A stretch of DNA of 64,000 nucleotides from Simmondsia chinensis (GCA_018398585.1 JAGTTD010000010.1:20520005-20584004); one strand, 5' to 3'; shown: positions 1 to 11,005, counted from the stretch's first letter. Program-made: numbers and translations. Notes: generated by a model not told the origin, from the sequence alone.

Positions 1-389
1 TCTTGAAACCTCCTTGTAATCTCTTGCCTTTGATCAACTGCAATTGAGCTTGATCTTCAATGCCTTGTAAAGTAACCTTTGTTCCTTAAATCTCAAATGC
101 AACAGTTAGCTCAGTAAAATAAAAAATCACAGGACTGAATGATCTCATCCAACCCACACCAAGCACTATATCACATCCTCCCAAGGGAAGGATCCTGAAG
201 TTGTAAGCGAATTGATGCTCTTGCATAGACCACTAGAAGTCTTGGCATTTGTTCGGTTTGAGGATTGAGTTTCCATCTACTGCGGTTACAACCAAAGGAT
301 GGGTTTTTATCACCTCATGCCCAACCTTCTTCACAACCTTGGGATCAACAAAATTATGAGTACTCCCACTATTTATTAAGATAGTAATG
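1..389 (-). pseudogene. Protease start of element V (partial)
   Basis: The minus strand encodes ILINSGSTHNFVDPKVV and LGGCDIVLGVGWM, the two conserved blocks of a Ty3 aspartic protease. The catalytic triad reads NSG instead of DSG, so the active-site Asp is lost. Stops are present further in. It is cut by the window edge and separated from gag only by the solo LTR at 390-783. Removing that LTR and one 5-bp duplication rejoins GKRHI to TILINSG in frame. Confidence 0.8.
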
Positions 390-783
390 TGTTATGAATC
401 GTTAGAATTTAATTGTAATTTTTAGTTGTAATTGTGGTTAATTGCTTCCGTGCTTTAGTGTAGGGTTCATAAGTCGGTTAGGGTTGCTTTTTGGCACCAA
501 AGACCGTTAATTGGTCAAAGCCAGGTCAAACCTGGTGGGCTGTTGCAATTCTGGCGGGAAAGGTCGGTTTTATTAGTTGACTTGATGCATTGTATCCATT
601 TGTCTATAAATAGGGGTCTTAACATGTCATTCATTCATTCATTGAAATACAATCAGAATTCCTTTTGGAGTTCTCTCTCTTTTCTCATCTCTTTCTCTAT
701 TTCTCATCTCCTTTCACTTCTTTCTCTCATCTAACTCTTTCCTCTACAAGGTTAGTCTTTCAATTCTTAATTGAAAGCTAACA
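390..783 (+). mobile_element. Solo LTR in element V protease
   Basis: This 394-bp LTR runs from TGTTATGAATCG to GAAGCTAACA in the plus orientation. A TATAAATA box lies at 605-612, and a pyrimidine-rich R/U5 and a GGCGGGAAA motif (553-561) are present. Flanks TAATG (385-389) and CAATG (784-788) are a target duplication with one mismatch. No internal sequence follows, so it is a solo LTR left by LTR-LTR recombination. Its sequence is closest to the LTR of element W. Confidence 0.88.
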
Positions 784-2385
784 CAATGTGCCTTTTACCT
801 ACCTTCCCTTTGATCCTTATCATCTTGTGAACTCCATTACCTGTAAGTGACTTCATAGAAATCTCAATTTCATCCGTAGCCAATTCATCCTGGGAGTCAT
901 GATAAGAACTGTACTCCTCAAGCTCACTATCATCATTGCCTGAATTTAATACAACATTAACTCCACGAGCAGACATCCAAAACTTGGAATTGCACTTATG
1001 TCCTGGATGATAAGGCTGGTTGCACTTGTAACAAAGCCTTTGTGGCCTCTTCTCAGCAGATCTACTAGTCTTGGACCCAATTAGATCTCTTTGATGAGGT
1101 TTTGAACCAAGTCCCCTGAACTTGCCTTTGTCACTTGAAGAAATGACAGTGGCCTCAATCAATTTGGCTTTTGCATAAGCCTTGGTTAAGGTCTTAGGAC
1201 CAATAGCTTTCACCATGTTCTTAATCCATGGCTTCAATTCACTAATAAAGCTTTAGACATAATAAGACTTAGAAGCTTGGGGATAGGCAACTATCATACT
1301 AGCTCTTAAGTTCTCATATCTTGTCATATATTCTTTCATAGTTAGGGTTTGAAAAACTTTATTAAAATTATCCACTACATTACTAGTGTCCTCATCACCA
1401 AATCTTTCACACAACTCCTCCACAAATTCAGCCCAAGAAAGATCCGGATTATTCTTTAACAAACTATAATACCGTACCTTGTGATCGCGATGAAGATATA
1501 CTACTGCTAACTCCACCTTTTCAGATTATTTGATGTTGTTGAAATAGAAGTATGTATCACATCTCCTCAACCATGATTGAGGTTGCTTGCTATCAAAAGG
1601 ATCAATTTGCACCCTTGGCTGCCTGAATGTATTGCTTCGATTCTCAAAAGATGCATCATTAGTACCATATCCTTGCTGCCGAAAGTGATCAGGAGGCCTA
1701 TCCAAATGCACAGCATTATCGGGCGAAGTTATGTTATGAACAACATAATTTAGGTGCCTCACATTCTGATACGAATTCATGCCAGAGGAACGAGATTGCA
1801 CTTGTTTAACAAGCTAATCTTGTGATCTGACAGTTGCTTCAACTCCTTATGGTCTTATCTCCACGGATTGTTGAAGATCATCAGGTCTAACATTCGTATG
1901 ATTCCTCAAAAGAGCATCGCTTGGTTTGTTAAAGACAGCTACATTTGTGTTCAGCACTTGCGATTGCATCGCTTCAATCGGAGGTGATAACTGACTCGCA
2001 GGTCGAAGAGCTCCAAGAACAGAAGATTCACCACGATTATTTATTTGATCTTGCAGATCAGAAAGCTTGCTCTCAAAACCTTGAAGTTTCTGCTCAATCA
2101 AGTCATCATAGTTCTTCGTATTTGCTGCTTGATCTTGTTTCATGCTATAAATTCCTTGCTGTTGCAGAACCTGAAAACGATTGAACTTATCATCCAATTG
2201 TGACTTCAATTGATCATTTGTCACAAATTGAACTTCTCTTGTTGCATTTGCACTTGCAACAGCAGCATAGGACACATTTGGATCAACAAAAGCAACGGAT
2301 TGTCCAGCTCCTGCTCCTCCTGCTCCCGATCGGGTAATGACACCACTAGAGATGTCAGTCTTGTTCTTTTTAGATTTTGCCAGCT
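784..2385 (-). pseudogene. gag of element V (broken)
   Basis: This encoded the Ty3 capsid/nucleocapsid polyprotein. The N-terminus carries the family signature VITRSGAGGAGAG and YAAVASANA, but no ATG is seen where sister elements start, so the start is lost. Then come a glutamine-rich coiled region (about 1850-2275), the capsid core with FDSKQPQSWLRRCD and LCERFGDED (1253-1640), and a zinc knuckle CYKCNQPYHPGHKC (about 992-1033). This knuckle keeps both the CCHC histidine and the GHKC histidine. Stops fall near 1250, 1520 and 1830-1850. The frame runs on into protease across the solo LTR. Confidence 0.85.
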
Positions 2386-2413
2386 CAAATCAATCAATTG
2401 ACAGCATGAACTA

Positions 2414-2426
2414 GGCCCTGATACCA
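2414..2426 (-). promoter_or_regulatory. Primer-binding site of element V
   Basis: The minus strand reads TGGTATCAGGGCC two bases inside the LTR. It differs at one base from TGGTATCAGAGCC, the complement of the plant initiator-Met tRNA 3' end, so it is the minus-strand priming site. Confidence 0.8.
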
Positions 2427-2428
2427 AA

Positions 2429-2798
2429 TGTTAAGCTTCAATTTGTGAGATTGAAGTTAACTTGTGAAGAGAGAGAGTTTAGGTGAGAAGAGAAGTGAGG
2501 TTAGATGAGAATTAGAGAAGAGATGAGAGGAGAAAGAAAAATATCTCAAGAATGAAGTAAATTTCTTATTGAATGATCAGACTTACAAGCATTGATCCTC
2601 TTATCGGAGATTCCAGATACAATGACTCAAAAATATCTAAATCTAAGCTTAACCGCCAAAACTAGCAAAAAACTAGCTACAACCGACTTCAGCGTCAAAA
2701 GCCACGCAACCAACATTTGAACTTGGCCCATCTAACGCAAAACAAGACTCCAAAACTGATACATGGATTACAAGACTCAAAAAGAAAGAATCATAACA
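2429..2798 (-). repeat. 5' LTR of element V
   Basis: On the minus strand it starts TGTTATGATTC and ends GAAGCTTAACA, giving a 370-bp LTR with the TGTT...AACA ends shared by all Ty3 LTRs in this window. It ends in a pyrimidine-rich R/U5 stretch of repeated TCTC and TTCTC. The next bases inward are the primer site. No left partner LTR lies inside the window. Confidence 0.85.
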
Positions 2799-4665
2799 GG
2801 AACATTCCTCATTTGCTCCTCCTCTTGAGGTACCTTAGGACACTACTCCAAAGAAAGAGGAACTCTATGCTTGAAACGTAAAATTCCTTTCTTACAGTCC
2901 TCAATACGATACCTTGGCAACATCTTTCCATCATAAGTGGCATGAGAAAGACCCAGCATTCTACTCTTTTGATCTCGTAAAAGCTTCATCCCAAGAATAT
3001 AGCTGGCTTCTTCTAAGTCCTTCATATCAAACTGACTTGACAACCAAATCTTTACAGCTGATAATACCCTTACATGATTCCCAGTGAGTAGTATATTGTC
3101 GATATACACTACTAAGAAAGTCACTACTTTCTCTTAATGTTGTTTGCATGCGCATGGTTCATCAACCAATTTCTCAAATCCATAGGATTTCATCATGTCA
3201 TTGAATCTAATATTCCATGAGCATGATGCTTACTTCAGTCCATATATAGACTTCTTCAGTTTGCATACCATGTGCTCCGATTTTTGCCAATGAAACCGTT
3301 TGATTGCACCATATAGATGTCTTCTTCAAGAGGACCATCTAGAAAGGCCATTTTGACATCCATTTGCTGAATCTCATAATCATAATGAGCTATAATAGAT
3401 AGGAGTATCTTTATGGACATCAACAGGGCTACTGGTGAGAAGGACTCATCATATTCAATTCCTTCTTTTTGGGTAAATCCCTTAGCAACCAGTCTTGCTT
3501 TAAAGATCTCTATCTTCCCATCCATTCCTCTTTTCCTCTAGTAGACCCATTTACATCCAATGAGTTTTATTCACTTCGGTGTCTCTGCAAGTTCCCATAA
3601 TCGATCACAATACATAGATCCTATTTCAAATTTCATTGCTAAGACCCACTGGTCAGCATCCTTGCCTTCAATTTCCTCATTCTAGCTGAGAGGATTAGAT
3701 TCAAAGTAACAGTCAACCATTAAGGCTCCCGCCATTAACCTGCTAGGTGTCTTGACAATCCACCCACTATGCCTAAGCTCTCGTGTAGTTGGAACATTCT
3801 CAACCCTCTCAATAGGTGTATCTAAAGTATCCATTGTGTCCTGAATTGTATCCAGCTAGTCAGAATAATCGTCATTTTCTTTAAATTCCTTTAGCACTAC
3901 TATGCTTTTAATTTTGTAGACTAGTACAAAATCCTCCTTTAATTATTTCGCATTAACACTTAAAAAAACTTTTTGATTAATAGGACTGTTAAAAAAATCA
4001 TCCCTTGTTCCTTTGGGATAACCAATAAACATGCTCACCTCTGTCCTTGATTCCAACTTGCTAGGATTCTTTTTTAACATATGCGATGGAGGCACCCCTC
4101 AATTTGAAGGTACCATAGACTTCGCTTTCGCCTAGTCGATAACTTCATCAGCATTGTGTCCTGAACTGACTTAGATGGAACTAAGGTCAGGAGACATGCT
4201 ATTGTTTCCAATGCATAACCCAAAAAAAAAAGATTGGTAAAATAGCATGACTCATCATGGACCTTACCATCTATAACAATGTCCTATTCCTTCATTCTGC
4301 AACACCATTATGCCGTGGTGTACCAAAAGCAGAAAGCTAAGACCTCGTCCCATTTGCAGTTAAGAAATCAAGAAATTCACCCGAAATATATTCTCCGCCT
4401 CGATCTAATCGAAGTGACTTTAGTCATTTACCTATTTGCTTTTCAATTTCAACTCTATAATCCTTGAACTTTTCAAAAGAGTAAGACATATGTCTCATTA
4501 GGTAAACATGTCCATACCTTGAGTAGTCATCCGTGAATGTGATGAAGTACTCATACCCACCTCTTGCCTGAACATTCATTGGTCCATATACATCTGTGTA
4601 TAGTAGCTCAAGCAAATCACGAACTCTGTGCTCTATACTCTTGAAGACAGACTTGGTCATCTTTC
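2799..4665 (-). pseudogene. copia integrase and reverse transcriptase (broken)
   Basis: The integrase core is seen as LLELLYTDVYGPM and FTDDYSRYGHVYLM (4424-4678), then LRLDRGGEY and TPRHNGVAE further left, covering the D, D and E catalytic blocks of copia integrase. Reverse transcriptase follows with ARLVAKGFTQKEGIEYDE, QQMDVKMAFLDGPLEEDIYM (3256-3525), and VVYIDNILLTGN plus SSQFDMKDLEEASYILG (2843-3124). The catalytic YVDD is YIDN here, so the polymerase is dead. RNase H is missing because element V cuts the gene. Several stops and frame changes lie between the domains. Confidence 0.88.
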
Positions 4666-5165
4666 TGTTATAACCCAAGAATCCGAGGAATAGGTTTAAA
4701 TTGTTGAAATGGCGGGAATGATGGTTGGTGTTTAAAATTCTATTAAAATCTGTTTGGTTCTGCTGCTGCTGTTCTACTGCTGTCCGTTACTGCTGCTGGG
4801 GAGCTGGTGGTGCTGTTACTAATCTTTGGCGCCAGAAATTAGTTCAAATATTAGTTGGTTGTGTTCTAGAAACTTCTAGTTATTTCCTAGCTTGAGTTGG
4901 TTAGCCAATTAAGTCTTAATGCATTGTATTTTCTTGCTTAAGCTAGCTTATAAATAAGAAGGGGCCATATTGTTCAGATTTATTCAAGAAATATAGCAAA
5001 TACAAATCTCACTTTGAAATCAATTCTCTCTCTCATCTAACTCTTTCTATTTTCTCATCCCTAATTCTCTATTTCTAATATAATTTCCCTTCTTCCTCAT
5101 CTCATATTCTCAATTCTATCCAATTTATATTAGTTTATGTTCGAGGTTCGAGCCCGAGAGTAAAA
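4666..5165 (+). repeat. 5' LTR of gag-only element
   Basis: It runs from TGTTATAACCC to a mutated end GAGAGTAAAA, where the 3' LTR has GAGCGTAACA. A TATAAATA box lies at 4949-4956 and an E2F-like GGCGGGAAT at 4711-4719. Repeated CTGCTG and a pyrimidine-rich R/U5 follow the family pattern. Confidence 0.9.
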
Positions 5166-5167
5166 AT

Positions 5168-5180
5168 TGGCATCAGAGCC
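5168..5180 (+). promoter_or_regulatory. Primer-binding site of gag-only element
   Basis: TGGCATCAGAGCC lies two bases after the LTR. It is one base off the initiator-Met primer site used by the full-length Ty3 elements here. Confidence 0.85.
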
Positions 5181-5570
5181 TCGTTCTAATCGAGTGCGTA
5201 ATCAAATTTTAAAAAAAAAAAATTCAGAAATTCAGTGTTGAAGTTCGAAGTGCATAGCTGCAGAATCCAATGAGAAAAAGACAGATTAGACATAACGGTT
5301 GATCAAAAACAACGCAGATATTGATCTGGAAGTTCAGATCATGTAATTGCAGTGAAGTGTGTGTTTTTGTTCAGCAATGCGATCGTCACCAACACCTTCA
5401 GTTCAATCAGGTTGCAGATTTTGATCTGGAAAATTTTAGAAATTTGTGATCAAATTCTGTTGCTGTGCTGCCGTTAATTCATAATCAAGAAGATCAGTTC
5501 AGGTTCAGATTTAATCAGAATCTGGTACATCTTGCGGTTGAACTGGTGAAAGGAGTCCAATGCTGTGGTG

Positions 5571-7442
5571 ATGTCTGGAGGAGTTCTCACGCGTGCTGCA
5601 GCTGCTCGTGCAGAAGCAAATCCAACATATGCAGATGTTGTGAGTGGAAATTCAGACAGTGAACCGCAAGGAGGCAATACAAGTAGAGCAAGAGCAACAA
5701 ATGGGATGCCATTTGTTACAAATGATCAGCTGGCGCTGCAAATGGAGCTTTTATTCAATCGGATTCAGCAGCAAAGACAAGAGGATAGAGAATGTGTGCT
5801 TCAACAAATGAGGCAAGTCCTTAAGGAAAACGATCAAGGTAAGGAGGATCTAAGGTCTGAACAATTTCAAGAATTGGAAGGAAAGATTCATGATCATGTG
5901 CAACATCAAATTCAAGGAGTTGAGGAGAAGATTTCAGTTCAATTGAATCAACAAGCTCAACAATTGCAAGGACTCGAAGAAATGATAACCGATCAAATGA
6001 ACCAACAAGCATTGAACATTGAAGAGAAGATGAAAGCGTTGCGTAACCAAATTGATAAACAAAGTGTGGCCACTAAATATGCTCCTCTGCTACCTGCAAG
6101 TCAGGTACTATGGCTTCCCGAGCTACTGCAATCGCAAGTTCAAGGCACTGGCATTCACCTTGCTCATCCACAAGTCGATCCTCAAGATGTAAATGTGGAC
6201 ACAAGACCTCACGTACAGCTGCAAACTGAAGAAAACAGACCTCAACACCAGGTTCCAAAAGCTCAAGAAGCTGATAGAATGCGTGAACATCACTGGGAAC
6301 AAGAGCAAAGGCGATCAGTGAGCATAAATTTTGATCAAAAGGAACATCCGCCCGACTTAGCAGGTTGTTTTTCTGGTTCTGCAGCACCACGACATGAGAA
6401 TGCAGGACAATTTGATCCATTTTTTGAGCCTACACGCATGAGACCTGTTGGTGGGGAATCCGGACATCTTGATCAACCATCCAGATCTGTACAGCAGCTT
6501 CCATATGGACAAATCGCCTCTAAAATTGTTCATAACCGAAGCAACGAAGTCCCTTATGGTACTAGGGACAATGGGTTTCGACAACCTTGAGTCCAACTTG
6601 AAAATTTTGATGGGAAGCAACCTCACTCTTGGATAAGAAGATGCGAGCAACATTTCCGCTTTTATTCCATCCCCGATAATCAAAAGGTGGAATTGGCTGT
6701 GGTTTATCATCAAGGGGATCATGAAGTTTGGTTCTATAGTTTATTGAGGAGCAATCCCACTCTTACTTGGGACGGGTTTATGACCGAGTTATGTGAGCGC
6801 TACGGTGATGAAGAAATGGGTGATGTAGTGGATAGCTTCAACAAGCTAACTCAAGTCACTACCGTGAAGGATTACATGACAAAGTTTAAAAATCTCCGGG
6901 CCAGTATGATTACTTTTGCCCCTCGAGCCCCTGAGTCCTTTTATGTCTTGAGCTTCATCAGTTGACTAAATCCTAGAATCAAGACCATGGTAAAGGCACT
7001 TGAACCTACTACCTTGTCTCATGCTTTTGCAAAGGCAAAGTTGGTTGAGGCCACAGATGTTACATCCCTTGATCGGCCAAGGCATCGGGAAGAAAACTTC
7101 CAACATTAACACAAGGAGATTGATCACAAAGGGGTAGATGAACGTAAAGATCCATGAAACATCGAGAAGGAGCCTCGACCTCGCTGTTTTAAGTGTCATC
7201 AGCCTTATGTACCTAGTCATAAGTGCAATCCTAAATCTTTCATGGCAGCTAGAGGAGTTGATATTGAAGAACAAACCAAAAGCGATGATAGTGCTACTGA
7301 TGTTGATGGGTTAGTTCGGGATACTGGTAGTGAAGAAGAGGTTGGCATCACAGTTCGAAGCAAGGGGGGAAGGAATGTGTTCAAGAAAATGTCCAAGTCC
7401 AAAGCCCTCCAGTTCCTAAAGGGCAATTTCTACAATAAGTGA
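5571..7442 (+). pseudogene. gag of gag-only element (one frame, four stops)
   Basis: It is a Ty3 gag of about 623 codons in a single frame, starting MSGGVLTRAAAARAEA (ATG 5571). After the N-terminal signature comes a Gln-rich coiled coil (about 5750-6070), the capsid core with NFDGKQPHSWIRRCE and LCERYGDEEMGDVVDSFNKL (6591-6860), and the zinc knuckle CFKCHQPYVPSHKC (7185-7226). An acidic then basic tail ends FLKGNFYNK. The only lesions are four in-frame stops (6588, 6963, 7107, 7155). The first looks like CGA to TGA and no frameshift is needed, so the protein was probably intact until recently. The basic tail replaces the protease-pol junction of full elements. Confidence 0.9.
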
Positions 7443-7466
7443 TTTCAAGGTCTCAACTCTCTTCCA

Positions 7467-7502
7467 TTCTTGAGGACAAGAATGTTCTCAAGGGAAAGGG
7501 AA
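7467..7502 (+). promoter_or_regulatory. 3' hairpin and polypurine tract of gag-only element
   Basis: CTTGAG and CTCAAG form inverted arms around a 12-base centre that can itself pair ACA with TGT. The purine run AGGGAAAGGGAA (7491-7502) follows and touches the 3' LTR, where it would prime plus-strand DNA synthesis. The same hairpin-plus-purine layout ends elements A, W and N1. Confidence 0.75.
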
Positions 7503-8002
7503 TGTTATAACCCAAGAATCCGAGGCATAGGTTTAAATTCTTGAAATGGCGGGAATGATGGTTGGTGTTTAAAATTCTGTTAAAATCTGTTTGGTTTTGC
7601 TGCTGCTGTTCTGTGGCTGTCCGTTACTGCTGCTGGGGAGCTGGTGTTGCTGTTACTGATCTTTGGAGCCAGAAATTAGTTCAAATATTAGTTGGTTGTG
7701 TTCTAGAAACTTCTAGTTATTTCCTAGCTTGAGTTGGTTAGCCAATTAAGTCTTGATACATTGTATTTTCTTGCTTAAGCTAGCTTATAAATAAGAAGGG
7801 GCTGTATTGTTCAGATTTATTCAAGAAATATAGCAAATACAAATCTCACTTTGAGATCAATTCTCTCTCTCATCTAACTCTCTCTATTTTCTCATCCCTA
7901 ATTCTCTATTTCTCATCTAATTTCCCTTCTTTCTCATCTCATATTCTCAATTCTATCCAATTTATATTAGTTTACGTTCGAGGTTCGAGCCTGAGCGTAA
8001 CA
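7503..8002 (+). repeat. 3' LTR of gag-only element
   Basis: This 500-bp LTR runs from TGTTATAACCC to GAGCGTAACA, with a TATAAATA box at 7786-7793 and GGCGGGAAT at 7548-7556. About 24 mismatches to the 5' LTR are counted by eye. The terminal 30 bp form an imperfect palindrome. Confidence 0.92.
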
Positions 8003-8250
8003 CTTTCCTGCTATGCAGGATTCGTAGACTAGTAATGACTTTAAGTTGAAAGGTTCTATCAGTCCATCTTTTATCAGTCTTTGGATCCTGTTTGAATTAA
8101 TGTGACCTAAACATTGGTACCGTGTGTAGGCATTATCCCTTTTAGGTCATTTTCTCTTAGGAGATTGAACAAGTGAACTTGTGTTAGGTTCATTTGAACA
8201 AATATGAGAGTCGTGATCAGGAAATTAAATAAATAAACCATCCACACATG
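8003..8250 (-). pseudogene. copia GAG-pre-integrase domain (broken)
   Basis: The minus strand encodes a degenerate LGHINSNRIQRLIKDGL followed by YESCIAGK, matching the His/Cys pre-integrase domain of copia pol. The next expected residues, MTKSVF, lie at the other side of the gag-only Ty3 element (4650s). This places that insertion exactly in the zinc domain. Confidence 0.75.
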
Positions 8251-8699
8251 TACCTTTGCAAATAAACAATTTACTTTGCATAATCACAAGTTCACAGCCA
8301 GAATTAATTGAACAACCATTATCCACTAAACGAGAAAAAAAAATCAAATTTCTACGAAATGCTGGTACAAATAAAAATACTTCACAATCAAAACTCTACC
8401 ACTAAAGACTAAGCTAACATGCCCTACTCCTAAGACCGTTACTCTTATACCATCTCAAACCGTCTGGTACACCTCTGCATCATATAGCCCCGTGGTTAGC
8501 CTAAGCCCCTATAACATATTACAGATATGGGTAGTTGAACCTAAGTTCCCACACTAGGATCCTGGTGGACTCTCGACTGCACATGACTCAACTAAGTGAG
8601 ATATCAACATACCTTCATTCGATGGCTTTGTAATCTTTGAGGAAAGGCAGCTAAATCCATATTGTAGTCCCCTTTCCAGTGGCTCATTTCTCCACGAAG

Positions 8700-9298
8700 G
8701 AAACACTTTCGTTAGTTCATGTAGTGAATAATTTTTGTTTGTTGTTCACATAAAAATTTAGTCTGCACTGAGCGAATGAGCTGGAAAAAGAACTAAGGAT
8801 GACAGGCTGCTTAGTTTGACTGTTAAACTTAGCTTCAAGGCTCTTTTGTTTAGTAAAATAGGTCACCAAATTCATGATGTGTTCCTCAACTAGCATTCCT
8901 TTGGACATCCTCATATTGAGCAACTTTCTGATCAAACATTTCTTACCTGCTCCATACTATTGTTCAAACATTTCCTCTGAATGTTTCATCATTTGAGCAG
9001 ATGTTTGCTTCTCAGGCATCTGATGCCCGAGTAATTTTGACACAATGGCCAATATATAGCACTTGGCTAACTCATTAGCACCATGCCAGCACTCATAGTG
9101 CTCTATTTAAGTAGCTGTGCAATTAGCGGTGGGCATTGGCAGACATGCTTCAGTGAGAACAAGCTCAGGACCCTTGTGAGTAAAAACAAAGTCCAACTTG
9201 TCTATCCAGGTGAAGTAATTTGGTCTAGTTAGTACATTATGCGTGAGAATTGAGTGAAGATCACCAGCCATATCCATTTTAAAACAATGTACATGCAT
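8700..9298 (-). pseudogene. copia gag (broken)
   Basis: The N-terminal part (9107-9298) reads MAGDLHSILTHNVLTRPNYF, then TWIDKLDFVF and VLTEACLPMP, the usual start of a copia gag. The middle part (8717-8935) reads LLNMRMSKGMLVEEHIMNLV, then LVTYFTKQKSLEAKF, a UBN2-type gag domain. The two parts are in different frames. The nucleocapsid zinc knuckle is not recognisable between 8250 and 8700, where protease would also be expected. Confidence 0.75.
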
Positions 9299-10275
9299 AC
9301 ATTTATGTAACTATCTAATATGAGTCATGTATAACGAAGTGATATCTATTCTCTAATTTGGTAAACATAAAAAATCAGGTATATACAAAACTGTACTATC
9401 ATATATGCAATGATGACCCAAACACACCCCTCTTTACTCCCTGGCAGCGGGTTTGTATGAAATTAGTTTGGGTGAAAACTATTCTCAATTAACATGTTTT
9501 CTTATAACTCTTACTAATCATTATTAACTCTCCACTTTTGCTTAGTCTTTAACATAACACAATAGAGCTCCTAGGGGAGGCCAATGTATCACGCTAGTCA
9601 AATGTAAACCATTACCTAAACCTCCATGCAAATACATGTAATACTCCATGGCGGCACAGTTGTTTTTTATTTACACTTTGGTTTATCCAAATAAAAGTCT
9701 AACCCTGTAACCAGGAAATCAACGCCCTTCATGGGGAGTGATGCTAATTTACTACACTGCTAGACCGGTAATGGAGACCTTGAGGTTTCAACAACTGAAC
9801 CTCGCTTTCACTTAAATTTTATAAACTAGTGGTTTTAATTAAATTGCATTTACTTCTTGGATTATCTCATAATCTTCATTAAAATCTCATTCCAAAATTA
9901 AATTAATTAATAAAAATTAATTTTTAAATATAATTACATAAACTAGTACTGACATCTCCACGTCCCAAAAAAAATTTTAAATTCAATAATTGTTGACGTC
10001 AACACGACATCAAATACGTACAATCTCATCATATGAATGATATGAATGTAATTTTAACGAATCTACATTGACAGATCTGAATTGACCAATTATTATCAGA
10101 ATCAGATTTAAATAATTTAAACCGGTACTTTGATTATTATCAAAATCAAATTAAACTATATTTCCTAGTTAATCAAATCTCTATTTTATTAAATCGCAAG
10201 TATATTTATTTTGATCTTATCATTCCTATTCATGTATATAATAAATGTATTAAGATGCTGGCTTTGATGCCAATA
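9299..10275 (-). other. copia 5' leader with primer-site-like sequence
   Basis: There is no coding sequence here. The right end holds TGGCATCAAAGCC on the minus strand (10260-10272), a mutated initiator-Met-type primer site, with the presumed LTR end CGTCTCAAC just outside it. The block at about 9405-9800 is a diverged copy of sequence found twice at 41465-42299, which suggests it is a conserved leader of this copia family. Confidence 0.5.
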
Positions 10276-10783
10276 GTTGAGACGAATTTCTAAAATTCTT
10301 CCTAAGTTTATTAAACTAGCACAGTGGAAGGGTATAAAATTCCTAATTTTAAACCTAAGGTTGATTTAAAATTCTTAATTTTTAATGTACAGATTTAAAG
10401 CTAGAATAACAAGATTGATACATATGAAAGAATGTATATGCCACATCAATGGCATCCTTAGAGGTCTTTCATCATTAACATCATATAAACGCACCTTATA
10501 GAGTTTTCATATTCGATGCCAACATAAGCACAGGCTATCAAAAGCTCATCATTGTTAAGTCACGCATTTATGCATAAATGCTTGTTGTTCCATTATTAGC
10601 AAGGGTTCATGTGGTCTACTTATAACCACTAAACATAAGCCATGCCAAACTCGCTAGATTGTAATTAAACGTCTAGTGAAAACAAACACAAGCCATGGAC
10701 ATCCTTCTTGGATGACATATAACATAGTTGACATATTGCTTAGCATGTATGTTATTCATGGCGCCTAACGATTATTTAAGTAA

Positions 10784-11005
10784 ATGCTTATCATCCTGGT
10801 CTGCCCTAGTGCAATCACCCGGAATAGATGCAATGTTTATCACCATGGTACACTTTGGTGCAATCCCTCGCAACGGGTGCAATGCTTATCACCATGGTCC
10901 ACCCAGGTGCAATCACCCGTAATGAGTGCAATACTTATCACCATAGTCCACCCTAGTGCAATCACCCGCAATGGGTGCAATACCAATCACCATGACTCGC
11001 TTGAG
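10784..11005. repeat. 49-bp minisatellite, about 4.5 units
   Basis: Units start at 10784, 10833, 10882 and 10931, with a partial fifth at 10980. Each unit holds CTTATCACCATGGTCCACCC-like and GTGCAATCACCCGCAA-like blocks with 10-20 percent divergence. The 49-bp period is not a multiple of three, which argues against coding use. Confidence 0.9.

Larger units (their letters stand above)
1..2798 (-). mobile_element. Ty3/gypsy element V, minus strand, left end outside window
   Basis: This is a chromodomain-type Ty3 element read right to left: 5' LTR (2429-2798), primer site, gag, then the start of protease at the window edge. The rest of pol and the 3' LTR lie to the left of the window. Its right end abuts copia reverse transcriptase at 2799, between residues matching the copia motif RNVP and the expected YASAVGS, so V jumped into the copia element. 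A solo LTR (390-783) later jumped into V's protease. Breaks in gag make it a fossil. The identification rests on translated gag and protease motifs and on the LTR and primer site. Confidence 0.85.
4666..8002 (+). mobile_element. Gag-only non-autonomous Ty3 element (TR-GAG type)
   Basis: It is a complete element of 3337 bp flanked by perfect CTTTC duplications (4661-4665 and 8003-8007). It has two 500-bp LTRs, a primer site, one gag frame, a 3' hairpin and a polypurine tract. Protease, RT, RNase H, integrase and chromodomain are all absent, so it must have moved using enzymes from related full elements. LTRs are about 95 percent identical by eye. This matches the published TR-GAG class of plant elements: terminal repeats and gag only. 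Confidence 0.93.
2799..10275 (-). mobile_element. Ty1/copia element, minus strand, split in two
   Basis: Read right to left it has a primer-site-like sequence (10260-10272), a long leader, gag (about 8700-9298), pre-integrase (8003-8250), integrase, and reverse transcriptase ending at 2799. The order gag-integrase-RT identifies Ty1/copia. It is interrupted by the gag-only Ty3 element (4666-8002), and its 3' part is cut off by element V at 2799. Every domain is frameshifted or stopped, so it is old. The 5' LTR should lie to the right of 10276, but I cannot define its outer end. Confidence 0.82.

Noticed and set aside
5168..5180. tRNA gene at initiator-Met-like sequences
   Set aside because: Only the 12-18 bases of the primer site match; there is no cloverleaf, and the position next to each LTR shows it is a primer site.
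6073..6420. Minus-strand frames within the gag-only element (also 6357-6722 and 6966-7274)
   Set aside because: They are antisense shadows of gag; the plus frame has clear gag motifs.
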